This document shows, one piece after another, positions 8,918 through 17,116 of a DNA stretch of 64,000 nt. Each line of letters begins with the position of its first letter. The stretch's first letter is position 1. Under the pieces are notes generated by a model. The model was not told where the DNA came from. It saw only the letters and a list, made by a program, of their open reading frames with translations, and did not search any database. The DNA comes from Lachnospiraceae bacterium. GTDB taxonomy: Bacteria > Bacillota > Clostridia > Lachnospirales > Lachnospiraceae. A program made the position numbers and the translations under genes. Where the stretch lies: contig CAJTIR010000015.1 in assembly GCA_910576385.1 (NCBI GenBank), positions 1 to 64,000 on the forward strand, given 5' to 3'.

Positions 8918-9603
8918 GTGCTTCCCCCCAATATTTTCATGATATTCTGATACACAAAGCTACGCACTTCTTCCTTATCCATCCCCAAAATCATTTCCTG
9001 ATGAGACAAATAAAAGGCATAGAGCACATATTGAGAAACGATCGCTCCCCAAACCTTCCAGGGACTGGTTTCCTGGGTAATCCCACTGTCCTTGGCCAGC
9101 ATCATCAGCCGCTGACTGTAATGGTGGCATAATTCACATTGACCTTTGTGTTTTTGCACTTCCTTCAGCAATGCGCTCCCTGTCATTGTACTATCCTGCA
9201 AAATTTTTTCCAGCACAGTAAGACCGTGATACTTTTTATTCGCTGCCTCCAGCATATCCAGACCCTTAAAAATAATTTCTGAAAAACTCTGCCCTTCCTC
9301 CATCAAACGAAGAATCCTGTGAAAATGTTTGGCAGCTTCATATTCAATGGCGCCTACAATGATCTCTTCTTTGGTGGAAAAATACTCATAAGCCGTCCCT
9401 TTTCCAATGCCTGCTTTGGATGTAATCTCTGACACTTTTAAAGTGCTAAGTTCTCTTCCAGAGGCAAAAAGCTCCAATACGGCCTCAAACATTGCCTTCA
9501 CCTTGGGCGGATATGTTTTTTCTGGGAACTGATTTTTGTCTATCGCTTGCAGTTCTTGTTCCAGATCTTGGCTGCCTTTTGTCTGTGTTCCTCTATTTTC
9601 CAT
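8914..9603 (-). CDS. TetR/AcrR-family repressor of the adjacent efflux gene
   Basis: The N-terminal helix-turn-helix (about residues 35-80, with KAGIGKGTAYEYFSTKEEI) is typical of TetR repressors; the C-terminal half is the ligand-binding helical domain. The ATG at 9603 overlaps the stop of the RND gene (TGATG), so the two are translationally coupled and co-transcribed. The likely target is the ACCGAC-CA-GTCGGT palindrome in front of the RND gene, giving autoregulation of the whole operon. The inducer is unknown. Confidence 0.92.
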   Translation of the reverse strand: MENRGTQTKGSQDLEQELQAIDKNQFPEKTYPPKVKAMFEAVLELFASGRELSTLKVSEITSKAGIGKGTAYEYFSTKEEIIVGAIEYEAAKHFHRILRLMEEGQSFSEIIFKGLDMLEAANKKYHGLTVLEKILQDSTMTGSALLKEVQKHKGQCELCHHYSQRLMMLAKDSGITQETSPWKVWGAIVSQYVLYAFYLSHQEMILGMDKEEVRSFVYQNIMKILGGST

Positions 9604-12600
9604 CAAATTTCTTCCTCTACCATACTCTTATTACTATAAAATAAATCATAGATACATGGTACAACTACAAGCGTCATCAATGTTCCATAGATCATTCCTC
9701 CAATGGTGACAATTGCCATCGGCCGGGACATATCAGAGCCCATATCGGAACCAAAAGCAGTGGTCGACATAGCCAAAATCGTGGTCATTGCTGTCATTAA
9801 TATAGGACGCAGACGCGTTTTTCCCGCTGTGACAATGGCCTCCCGTTTGTCCATGCCTTCCCGCCGAAGCTGATTCGTATATTCCACCATTACAATACCA
9901 TTATTTACAATCACACCCACCAGCATGATAAATCCAATCATGGCAATGATACTCATCTCATTGTTTGTAACCAGCAGCGCGCCAAATCCGCCAGTTAAAG
10001 CAAGAGGAATTGTAAATAAAATAATAAATGGCGCTTTCAGAGACTGGAACTGTGCTACCATAATCAGATAAATAAACGCCACTGCCAGAATCAACATTAA
10101 CATCAACTGCTCCATAGCTTCATTGATTGTCTCATCTTCTCCAGTCATTTCTATACTATATCCTTCTGGCAGTTGATAGTCCTTGATGGCCTTTTGCACC
10201 TGTTCGCCCACCAGACCTACATTGTAGCCGCTGTCAATTGCCGCGGACACGTTGATATAGCGCTCCTGCCCATCTCTGGAAATGGATGTCAAGCTATCCA
10301 TCTCTTCAAACTTTGCAACTTCTGTCAATGCAATCTCCGACTCTTCCCCACTTTCTTTGTCCTCATAAGTAAAGGTAAGTTTTTTTAATGATTCCAAAGA
10401 AGCTTCACTCTGTTCTACTGTTTCCAAATAGACATCATAATCCTTGATATCTGTAGAAATCGTTGCATCTGAAGTCTCATTTTTCATCTGACCATAGACA
10501 AGCTGATAAATTTGGGCTACGGTCATTCCATATTTCGCTGCCTTTTCTTTATCTACCGTAATCCGAAATTCCCGTTCTGTCTCCTCCAGCCCGTCAGACA
10601 CTTCAGTGGTTCCCTCAACTGCAGCAACCACTTCCTTTACCTCTGCGGCAATCTTTTTTAATTTATCCAGATCACGGCCTTTGACCTGTACAGACAAACC
10701 TTCTCCGGCAAGTGCACCCATGTCCATTGCCGAACTGCTGACCTTGATCTCACCTTCCATATCTTTCGTTAATTCCGTGATCTGATTGGAAATTTCCTCA
10801 TTGGAAAGCTGTTTCTCTTCCTTTAGAATAATATAGAGAGTGACGTTGTTGCCACTGCTGCTGCCGCCCATCATACTCATGGCAATTCCTCCGCCGCCTG
10901 CCATAGCACCTACAGATTCCACATCATCAATGGTCTGTATCTTTTCTGTCACTTGGTCTGCAAGCGCACATGCCTCTTCAAATTCTGCATCCTCCGGCGG
11001 CGTGATGTCAACGGTCATCTGTGTACTCTCCATCTCTGGCATAAATACGGTTCCTTTGGCCAGGGATGCCTTCATGCTCAAGACTAGCAGTCCAACCATT
11101 ACCAGCAGCACCAAAATCTTGACATGAAGCAGCTTTTCTAATACTATGCCATAACCCTCCTGAAATTTATCAAACCAGGGATGTCTGATATTCTTTGTCT
11201 TTTTCAGCATCTTAGAGCCCATCATGGGCACAAAAGTAAGTGCAATAATCAGACTGGCAAGCAGTGAATAGGCAATCGTCAGTCCCATATCCACAAAAAG
11301 CTGTCTGGTAATTCCCTCTGTAAATACAATCGGTGCAAACACACACACTGTAGTCAAGGTAGAGGCCGTGATTGCCCCGCTGACCTGTTTTGCGCCCTCC
11401 ACGGCCGCTTTCCTGGCAGATAGTCCCTCATTTCGCATACGATAAATATTTTCAATCACCACAATAGAGTTATCCACCAGCATACCAATTCCCAAAGCCA
11501 GTCCAGACAGAGAAATCATATTAAGCGTGACGCCGCTAAAATACATCAGCACCACTGCAAATATTACAGAAATTGGAATAGACACTGCAATTACCAAGGT
11601 AGGCTTTAAATCTTTCAAAAAAATCACCAAAATGACAATCGCAAGCAGAGCGCCAAAAATCATATTGTTGAGCACTGAATCCACAATCATATCAATGTAA
11701 ATTCCTTGGTCCATCAACACTGACACCCGCAGATTCTCATCTGTCTTTTTCAGACTGTCAAATTTCTCATAGACACGATGTGTCACATCTCCTGTGGAAT
11801 AGCCTGTCTGCTTCTCTACCGACAGCATAACACCTGGTTTTCCATTCAGACGTGCGTAGGATTCACTGGAATTATCCAGCACAGCAATATCTGCCACATC
11901 CGACAAGTGAATCACTTCCACTCCATCCATGCCAAGATCCATTAACACCATTTCCTTAAGGTCATCAACACCATTTACCGCATCCCCCACACGTACCATA
12001 TAACGCTCGCCCTCATCTGTAATATAACCAGCAGGCATGGAGAAATTTTGTGCTGTGAGGATATTTGTCAATGTCTCCATTGTAAGAATATTGTTCAAAT
12101 CTGCAGAATCATAGGCATCCTCTTTGCTCTCCTCAAAAGTTTCCTTGGATTCCTTTAATTTTTCCTCTCCACTGGCAAGCTGCGCAGAAGCGCTTCCCAT
12201 CTCCACCGACCCTGTAATCTGGCTCTGATTTAAGGTTGCCAGTGTATCATTGATGGTTGCTTTACCCTCGGCAACGCTTTGCAATCCTGCCTCAATTGCT
12301 GCAATTCCTCCATTGACTTGCACTAAACCCTGTTCTGCCTCGGTCAGCTTCTGAGAGATATATGCCGTCAATTCTTCCTCTGTGGATTCTACTGTGAGAT
12401 TGCTGCCTTCCTGAGCCGCAAGCTGAGCCTTAATCTCTGTCAGTCCGGCCTCCACCTGCGCAAGCTGCTTTTCCAATTCTTTGGCATCTTTCTTCATCGC
12501 TTTCATTGCCGCTATGCCCTGTTCTAGCTGAGCCTTGGTCTCCATAAGTGTCTGCACTTGTGTCTGCACCTGCTGCAGTGCGGCAATCCCCTGTTCTGCA

Positions 12601-13418
12601 CTGGCTCTGGCATTCGTCAATTCTGTGAGCTTATTATTCAAATCAGCCTCTGTCTGAAACAATTCTATTTTCTTATCATTTAACTGATTCTGTGCATCAC
12701 TGATCTGATTGGCCATCGCCTGTTGGCCGCTTGTAAGCTCATCTTTGCCGCTGCTAATTTCATCCTCTGCGGACGCCATCTCGTTTTCTGCATCTGAAAA
12801 TTTTTCATTCAGTGAATCCTTCACCTTTTGATTGATCTGATCGATTTTACTCTGATTCAACGTTACCTGTACCGATTCCTCAATCAATCCTGTCCCAGAT
12901 ACTGAAGCCACACCCTCAACACTTTCAATCTCTGGAATCAATTCTTTCTCTGTAAAATCACTGATCTCCAGATTATTCATGTTTTCCATCTCCACCGCGG
13001 CAATCAAGATTGGCATCATATCTGGATTCAGTTTCATAATGATAGGATTGCCAACTTTATCTGGCCAGCTTCCGCTAATCTGGTCGAGACTCTCACGCAT
13101 TTCTACCGTGACAGAATCCATATTTGCAGTCTGCTCAAACTCCAGCACTACCATAGACATATCATTGCTGGAGGTGGAACTGATATTTTTGATATTTGAT
13201 GTACTGGCCATCGCCTCCTCAATCGGCTGCGTCACCGTACTCTCTACCTGTTCCGGGCTGGCGCCTGTGTACGTGGTGATCACAATCGCATAAGGCAGGT
13301 TCATACTGGGCAGCAAATCTGTGCTCATCTTGCTCAAAGATACCACGCCCAGAATAATTACCAGCACAATTCCTACCATTACAGTATAGGCTTTCTTGAC
13401 ACTGAATTTTGACAGCAT
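9603..13418 (-). CDS. RND-family efflux permease with a large coiled-coil insertion
   Basis: The 1271-aa protein is an AcrB/SwrC-like hydrophobe exporter: TM1 at residues 10-30, porter loops, the conserved LALGIGMLVDNSIVVIENI segment in the middle membrane block, and the twin TM block near the C-terminus. Unlike classic RND pumps, a Gln/Glu/Ala-rich coiled coil of about 240 residues (195-435) is inserted in the first periplasm-equivalent domain. No membrane-fusion or outer-membrane partner lies nearby. It is the first gene of the operon with the TetR regulator. ATG after AGGAGGAG. Confidence 0.95.
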   Translation of the reverse strand: MLSKFSVKKAYTVMVGIVLVIILGVVSLSKMSTDLLPSMNLPYAIVITTYTGASPEQVESTVTQPIEEAMASTSNIKNISSTSSNDMSMVVLEFEQTANMDSVTVEMRESLDQISGSWPDKVGNPIIMKLNPDMMPILIAAVEMENMNNLEISDFTEKELIPEIESVEGVASVSGTGLIEESVQVTLNQSKIDQINQKVKDSLNEKFSDAENEMASAEDEISSGKDELTSGQQAMANQISDAQNQLNDKKIELFQTEADLNNKLTELTNARASAEQGIAALQQVQTQVQTLMETKAQLEQGIAAMKAMKKDAKELEKQLAQVEAGLTEIKAQLAAQEGSNLTVESTEEELTAYISQKLTEAEQGLVQVNGGIAAIEAGLQSVAEGKATINDTLATLNQSQITGSVEMGSASAQLASGEEKLKESKETFEESKEDAYDSADLNNILTMETLTNILTAQNFSMPAGYITDEGERYMVRVGDAVNGVDDLKEMVLMDLGMDGVEVIHLSDVADIAVLDNSSESYARLNGKPGVMLSVEKQTGYSTGDVTHRVYEKFDSLKKTDENLRVSVLMDQGIYIDMIVDSVLNNMIFGALLAIVILVIFLKDLKPTLVIAVSIPISVIFAVVLMYFSGVTLNMISLSGLALGIGMLVDNSIVVIENIYRMRNEGLSARKAAVEGAKQVSGAITASTLTTVCVFAPIVFTEGITRQLFVDMGLTIAYSLLASLIIALTFVPMMGSKMLKKTKNIRHPWFDKFQEGYGIVLEKLLHVKILVLLVMVGLLVLSMKASLAKGTVFMPEMESTQMTVDITPPEDAEFEEACALADQVTEKIQTIDDVESVGAMAGGGGIAMSMMGGSSSGNNVTLYIILKEEKQLSNEEISNQITELTKDMEGEIKVSSSAMDMGALAGEGLSVQVKGRDLDKLKKIAAEVKEVVAAVEGTTEVSDGLEETEREFRITVDKEKAAKYGMTVAQIYQLVYGQMKNETSDATISTDIKDYDVYLETVEQSEASLESLKKLTFTYEDKESGEESEIALTEVAKFEEMDSLTSISRDGQERYINVSAAIDSGYNVGLVGEQVQKAIKDYQLPEGYSIEMTGEDETINEAMEQLMLMLILAVAFIYLIMVAQFQSLKAPFIILFTIPLALTGGFGALLVTNNEMSIIAMIGFIMLVGVIVNNGIVMVEYTNQLRREGMDKREAIVTAGKTRLRPILMTAMTTILAMSTTAFGSDMGSDMSRPMAIVTIGGMIYGTLMTLVVVPCIYDLFYSNKSMVEEEI

Positions 13419-13451
13419 ATGTATTTCTCCTCCTGTGTATTTCCATTTCCG

Positions 13452-13465
13452 ACCGACCAGTCGGT
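13452..13465. promoter_or_regulatory. TetR-type operator
   Basis: A perfect inverted repeat, ACCGAC-CA-GTCGGT, lies just downstream of the predicted start of the RND transcript (about +4 to +17). Its form is typical of TetR-family operators. The downstream TetR gene is the natural candidate to bind it. Confidence 0.75.
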
Positions 13466-13475
13466 TTTTAGCTTC

Positions 13476-13504
13476 ATTATAAAAATCTTTTCAGCAAAAT
13501 ACAA
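13476..13504 (-). promoter_or_regulatory. Promoter of the RND-tetR operon
   Basis: On the minus strand TTGTAT (13504..13499) and TATAAT (13481..13476) are separated by 17 bp. The transcript would begin about 4 nt before the operator at 13465, so bound repressor would block initiation or escape. Confidence 0.6.
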
Positions 13505-13879
13505 GGAAAAAAATATAAAATTTTTATAAATCAATTAATTAAAATCATTCTGAACATATGTTGAAAATATGAACCTAGCATTGACATATTTTGACTTGTA
13601 AAAAATGCTTGCACTGTAAGTATTTTCTATATTTATGCTATTTTAAATACATGCTGCTAAACCAACATAATTTACAGCTTTTTGGTAAAAATTTTTCTTA
13701 CAGGGAAGTATATGATTCATAACATAATCTGTTTTAGTAACTGTAAAACAATTCTTATATCTTTCCTACACCTCTTTATTTTATCTTCCCTGGAATCACA
13801 GAAAAAGGGATTTACGCCCTCACTCGGCCGGAAAGGTAAAATTTTCCTCTCTGTACCTGTTTTTGTACAAGCAAATCTG

Positions 13880-13907
13880 TTGAAAAATTTTTGAAAAGTG
13901 ATACATT
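13880..13907 (+). promoter_or_regulatory. Candidate pta promoter
   Basis: TTGAAA (13880-13885), 16 bp, TACATT (13902-13907), giving a leader of about 50 nt before the ATG at 13963. The rest of the 13505-13880 stretch is AT-rich with other promoter-like hexamers but no gene that I can support. Confidence 0.35.
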
Positions 13908-13962
13908 TATAGTAACGATAATCATAACTATTCAGATATTATTTTTAAGGAGGATTTATACT

Positions 13963-14979
13963 ATGAGCAGGAATATGCAAGGTTTCGGCATGATGATCAG
14001 TAAACTGAAGAAAAACCCCAAAAAAATTGTTTTTACAGAGGGAACTGACCCCCGTATCTTGGAGGCCGCCTCCCGTCTGCTTGCCTCCAATTTCCTGACC
14101 CCAATTTTAATTGGAAACAAAGAAGCAGTAGAAAATGCTGCTGAGGAATACGGCTATAATATTCGTGGCGCTAATATTATTGATCCTGAAGCATTTGACC
14201 AGATTGAAGAAATGGTTGCATTATTGTGTGAGCTTCGCAAAAGTAAAAATTTGCAGCCAGAACGTGCACGTGAAGTCTTAAAACAAGGAAACTATTTTGG
14301 AACTATGCTTGTAAAAATGGGACTTGCAGATTCACTTTTAGGTGGAGCTACTTATACTACTGCTGACACCATCCGCCCTGCTTTGCAGTTGATCAAGACC
14401 AAACCTGGGCACAACATTGTATCTTCCTGTTTCATCTTGGTGCGTCCTTCTGCTACTGGTGAGAATGAGGTATTGGCAATGGCTGACTGTGCTATCAATA
14501 TTAAGCCTACTGAGGACGAGCTGGCAGAAATCGCCATTGGTGCCTCTGACTGCGGCCAAATTTTCGGTATTGACCCCAAAGTTGCTTTCTTAAGTTACTC
14601 TACCTTAGGCTCTGGCGCTGGTGAGGATGTTGACAAAATGCGCAATGCCGCACAAAAAGCAAAGGCACTGCGCCCAGATCTTCCCATCTCTGGCGAAATG
14701 CAGTTTGACGCCGCCGTTTCTCCTCGTGTCGCACGCACGAAGTGTCCAGATGATGCTGTCGCTGGACATGCAAACGTTTTTGTTTTCCCAGATATCAATG
14801 CTGGTAATATTGGCTATAAGATTGCACAGCGCATGGGAAACTTTGACGCTTACGGCCCGATTCTGTTAGGACTCAATTCCCCAATCAATGACTTATCGAG
14901 AGGCTGTAATGCCGATGAGGTATATTCTATGGCTATCATCACCGCTGCTTTGGTAGATGTAGACGCGGACGAAGATTAA
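13963..14979 (+). CDS. pta: Phosphate acetyltransferase
   Basis: Converts acetyl-CoA and phosphate to acetyl phosphate in the acetate-forming fermentation branch. The family signatures run through the sequence: FTEGTDPRILEAA at the N-terminus, GLADSLLGGATYTTADTIRPALQ in the middle and the AGHANVFVFPDINAGNIGYK block near the C-terminus. At 338 aa it is the short, one-domain type. The ATG at 13963 follows AAGGAGG, so an upstream in-frame ATG (13891) is not the start. The usual partner ackA is not next to it. Confidence 0.96.
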   Translation: MSRNMQGFGMMISKLKKNPKKIVFTEGTDPRILEAASRLLASNFLTPILIGNKEAVENAAEEYGYNIRGANIIDPEAFDQIEEMVALLCELRKSKNLQPERAREVLKQGNYFGTMLVKMGLADSLLGGATYTTADTIRPALQLIKTKPGHNIVSSCFILVRPSATGENEVLAMADCAINIKPTEDELAEIAIGASDCGQIFGIDPKVAFLSYSTLGSGAGEDVDKMRNAAQKAKALRPDLPISGEMQFDAAVSPRVARTKCPDDAVAGHANVFVFPDINAGNIGYKIAQRMGNFDAYGPILLGLNSPINDLSRGCNADEVYSMAIITAALVDVDADED

Positions 14980-15024
14980 ACATCTGATTACAAGTTTGTC
15001 CCTTTACAGGTTTTCTTTTCATTG

Positions 15025-15104
15025 CAGTCGTATTCGTCAGCCAATATGAAGATAATCGCGTGCTTGCATGATGATTGCTTCCTTTGTGCTGACGAATGCG
15101 ACTG
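15025..15104. other. Long-armed inverted repeat between pta and tRNA-Pro
   Basis: Arms of 17 bp (CAGTCGTATTCGTCAGC and its complement with one G-T wobble) are separated by about 46 nt and followed on the plus strand by AACCTTTTCT. It could terminate the pta transcript, although the loop is unusually long for an intrinsic terminator. Confidence 0.5.
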
Positions 15105-15135
15105 TAACCTTTTCTCTGAAATCTGTAGATGAATC

Positions 15136-15164
15136 TTGACAAAACGACAAATCTATAGTATTAT
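15136..15164 (+). promoter_or_regulatory. Promoter of tRNA-Pro
   Basis: TTGACA (15136-15141), 17 bp, TATTAT (15159-15164), ending 13 nt before the mature 5' end of the tRNA. Confidence 0.75.
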
Positions 15165-15177
15165 GCTATAGTAATGT

Positions 15178-15251
15178 CGATGCGTGGCTCAGCTTGGTAG
15201 AGCGCTGCGTTCGGGACGCAGAGGCCGCAGGTTCAAATCCTGTCGCATCGA
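15178..15251 (+). tRNA. tRNA-Pro (anticodon CGG)
   Basis: A full cloverleaf can be drawn: acceptor CGATGCG/CGCATCG, D arm with GGTA, anticodon stem CTGCG/CGCAG with loop TTCGGGA (anticodon CGG, G at 37 as usual for Pro), T arm GCAGG-TTCAAAT-CCTGT and discriminator A. CCA is not encoded. It reads CCG codons. It has its own promoter and terminator. Confidence 0.95.
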
Positions 15252-15266
15252 TTCTTGGCAGGGGTG

Positions 15267-15304
15267 CTGGAAGCCTTTAAAATCAAGGGTTTCCAGTCTT
15301 TTTT
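15267..15304 (+). terminator. Terminator of tRNA-Pro
   Basis: The CTGGAA/TTCCAG outer stem with CCTT/AAGG inner pairing is followed by TCTTTTTTT. Confidence 0.8.
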
Positions 15305-15422
15305 ACTTATATGGAATCATATGCAGAGGAATATCTGCAGGAACAACGTGAAAACGTAAACTCGCACCGTTACCTCCCATTGCCAGAAAGCGTGAAAACG
15401 GACTTTCAAGAACAAAAACTTC

Positions 15423-15451
15423 TTGAATCCTCTTACCAAATATGCTATATT
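15423..15451 (+). promoter_or_regulatory. Promoter of the antisense RNA
   Basis: TTGAAT (15423-15428), 17 bp, TATATT (15446-15451) on the plus strand. It points into the 3' part of the holin-like toxin transcript. Confidence 0.6.
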
Positions 15452-15457
15452 ATAAAC

Positions 15458-15550
15458 ATAAAAACAACCGCCCACAAGGGGTTGACCAGTACAAAGATAT
15501 AGCAATGCCACCCTTCCACTCGCCAAAGTATCAGGGTGGTTTTGCTATGT
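15458..15550 (+). ncRNA. Candidate antisense RNA of a type I toxin-antitoxin locus
   Basis: A transcript from the promoter at 15423 would run about 90 nt. It would end after the hairpin TAGCAATGCCACCCT/AGGGTGGTTTTGCTA (15500-15547), whose 3' arm holds a short T-run. It would be complementary to the 3' untranslated end of the minus-strand toxin mRNA. Converging, overlapping transcripts are the layout known for the Fst/TxpA class of toxins. No expression evidence is available from sequence. Confidence 0.5.
15460..15483 (-). terminator. Terminator of the toxin mRNA
   Basis: On the minus strand the hairpin AACC.CC/GG.GGTT (one G-G mismatch in its plus-strand form) is followed by GTTTTTATG. It ends the toxin transcript inside the antisense RNA gene. 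Confidence 0.5.
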
Positions 15551-15554
15551 AAGG

Positions 15555-15644
15555 CTACTTACAAAAATTAAAAATAAATGTAAGCAATGCCAAAAGGAAT
15601 AACCCGAAGGTCATTAAGTCCTTAAAATCAAAATGATTTTTCAT
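15555..15644 (-). CDS. 29-aa putative holin-like toxin (type I TA)
   Basis: The peptide starts MKNHFDFKDLMTFG and continues as a single hydrophobic helix (about residues 13-27) ending in Cys-Lys. This layout (short polar head, DLMTFGLFLLALL-type membrane helix, charged end) is the putative holin-like toxin family. A GGGGGTGAT ribosome site precedes the ATG, and a CATTCTT/AAGAATG hairpin abuts that site on its 5' side, which could limit translation. Together with the converging antisense RNA it forms a likely membrane-active type I toxin-antitoxin module. The promoter has a TATGAT-like -10 but no clear -35. Confidence 0.8.
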   Translation of the reverse strand: MKNHFDFKDLMTFGLFLLALLTFIFNFCK

Positions 15645-15811
15645 AGGCATCACCCCCATTCTTTTAAGAATGAGGCCAACACACTCTGTAACACGGTTGT
15701 TTCGTTGATAACCATATCATATAAAACGTTTTCAGAGAAAAAGCATTCCAGTTGATGGCGTGCTTTTCTTGCTATTGATCAACATTTGACTCACATCAAT
15801 AATTTGTAACT

Positions 15812-16173
15812 TTTGAGTTTCCCCATTTTTTAATTCATAGTACCAAAAGGGGGCTGTCGCAGTAATATCTCCGCTCGTTCAAAAGGTCTTGCCGCTAAAG
15901 CGGCAAAGACAGAATGCACAAAAATTATCTTGGGAAGCTAGCTTCCCAGAATGATTTTTGTGCATATTGTTTGCATTGCTCTGCAATGTAAACCTTTTGA
16001 ACGAATCTATAAACTGTAATTTATGTTAGTGCGACAGCCCCACTTTGCACATAAAAGTGCTATGGAAAACTAGTTTTCCAGACGCTTTTTGTGCAAGATG
16101 TCTATGCTGCCAAAGGCAGCAAGACCTTTTGGCACTATAAGATCATCTGTTAAAAAAAATGGGGAAACTCAAA
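15812..16173. mobile_element. MITE-like element made of nested palindromes
   Basis: Terminal inverted repeats of 22 bp (TTTGAGTTTCCCCATTTTTT and complement) are flanked by the direct repeat AATTTGTAAC (15801-15810 and 16172-16181), a possible target-site duplication. Inside, stems nest within stems: CCAAAAGG/CCTTTTGG, GGGGCTGTCGCA/TGCGACAGCCCC, CGTTCAAAAGG/CCTTTTGAACG, plus small perfect hairpins such as TGGGAAGCTAGCTTCCCA and TGGAAAACTAGTTTTCCA. No coding capacity. It fills the gap between the toxin locus and the glycosylase gene. Confidence 0.7.
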
Positions 16174-16428
16174 TTTGTAACTCCTTTCATATCATCTATT
16201 ATAACAGCAGGAACAAATACACACCTAGATAAGCCTGTAAAAATTGGATCTATACTATAAAAGTAGACACACTTCTACTTTATCTGCTACAATAAACGAT
16301 ACACAAAACGAAATTTCTTATGTACACAGACAATGACACTGATTTTAAAAAATCTATGTTTCTTGCCAAGCAGGTGAAGGAACTTTTAGAGCGCAATGCA
16401 CAACTAAAACAACAGAAAGGAGCTCATT

Positions 16429-16950
16429 ATGGCAGACTATCAACAACTGACACACGAATTTCCCCCAGTTTTTGACAAAAATTCCCGCATATTAATCCTG
16501 GGTACCTTCCCATCTGTAAAATCTAGAGAACAACATTTTTATTATGGCCATTCACAAAATCGGTTTTGGAAGGTACTGGCAGCTATCACCAATGAACCTC
16601 TTCCAACAACCGTCTCTGAAAAAAAACAATTTCTGCTTACCTGGCATATTGCCGTCTGGGATGTTATCCAAAGTTGCGAGATCATCGGTTCCTCTGACAG
16701 CAGCATCCGCAATGTCATTCCTGCCGATATTCCAAATCTGCTTGCACAAACCTCAATCACAGCCATCTTTGGCAATGGCAGCAAAGCCTGTGAACTATTT
16801 GAAAAATATACAGCTCCAACACTTTTGCAATTTCCTGAACTTAATAAAATCCTAAAACTGCCCTCCACCAGCCCTGCCAATGCCTCCTGGTCACTAGATC
16901 GCCTGACTACATACTGGCAGGAAAAGCTGATTCCATATTTGGCCATTTAG
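16429..16950 (+). CDS. DNA-deoxyinosine (hypoxanthine) glycosylase, UDG superfamily
   Basis: A 173-aa member of the uracil-DNA-glycosylase fold, family 6 type, which excises hypoxanthine formed by deamination of adenine. Seen: the N-terminal ILGTFPSVKSRE motif that forms the active-site loop, a GHSQNRFW segment and the C-terminal LPSTSPANASWS loop. Length fits. The ATG follows AAAGGAG. It stands alone on the plus strand, convergent with the cohesin gene. Confidence 0.9.
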   Translation: MADYQQLTHEFPPVFDKNSRILILGTFPSVKSREQHFYYGHSQNRFWKVLAAITNEPLPTTVSEKKQFLLTWHIAVWDVIQSCEIIGSSDSSIRNVIPADIPNLLAQTSITAIFGNGSKACELFEKYTAPTLLQFPELNKILKLPSTSPANASWSLDRLTTYWQEKLIPYLAI

Positions 16951-16958
16951 ATGGCAAG

Positions 16959-17074
16959 GGCGCAGATCCGTTCTATCTCCGTCAAATATCCATGTATACC
17001 CACAGGGCACTTAACATGGCTATTTTCTAAGTACTCTGGGTACATTGTCCGCGGGAATAAAACTTATCTGCGCC
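16959..17074. other. Nested inverted repeat between convergent genes
   Basis: Outer arms GGCGCAGAT/ATCTGCGCC (16959-16967 and 17066-17074) enclose a second pair around TACCCA/TGGGTA with AAGT/ACTT continuing the stem. It lies between the convergent glycosylase and cohesin genes and could act as a bidirectional transcription end, though no clear T-run follows. Confidence 0.45.
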
Positions 17075-17116
17075 TCACAACGAAACACGAATAATATTTC
17101 CGTCTTTATTTGTTTG

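Noticed and set aside
15311-15502. 63-aa ORF after tRNA-Pro
   Set aside because: No ribosome site, no recognisable protein features, and it crosses the antisense RNA promoter.
16320-16475. 51-aa ORF overlapping the DNA glycosylase start
   Set aside because: The peptide looks helical, but there is no ribosome site and it overlaps the glycosylase gene by 47 nt in another frame.
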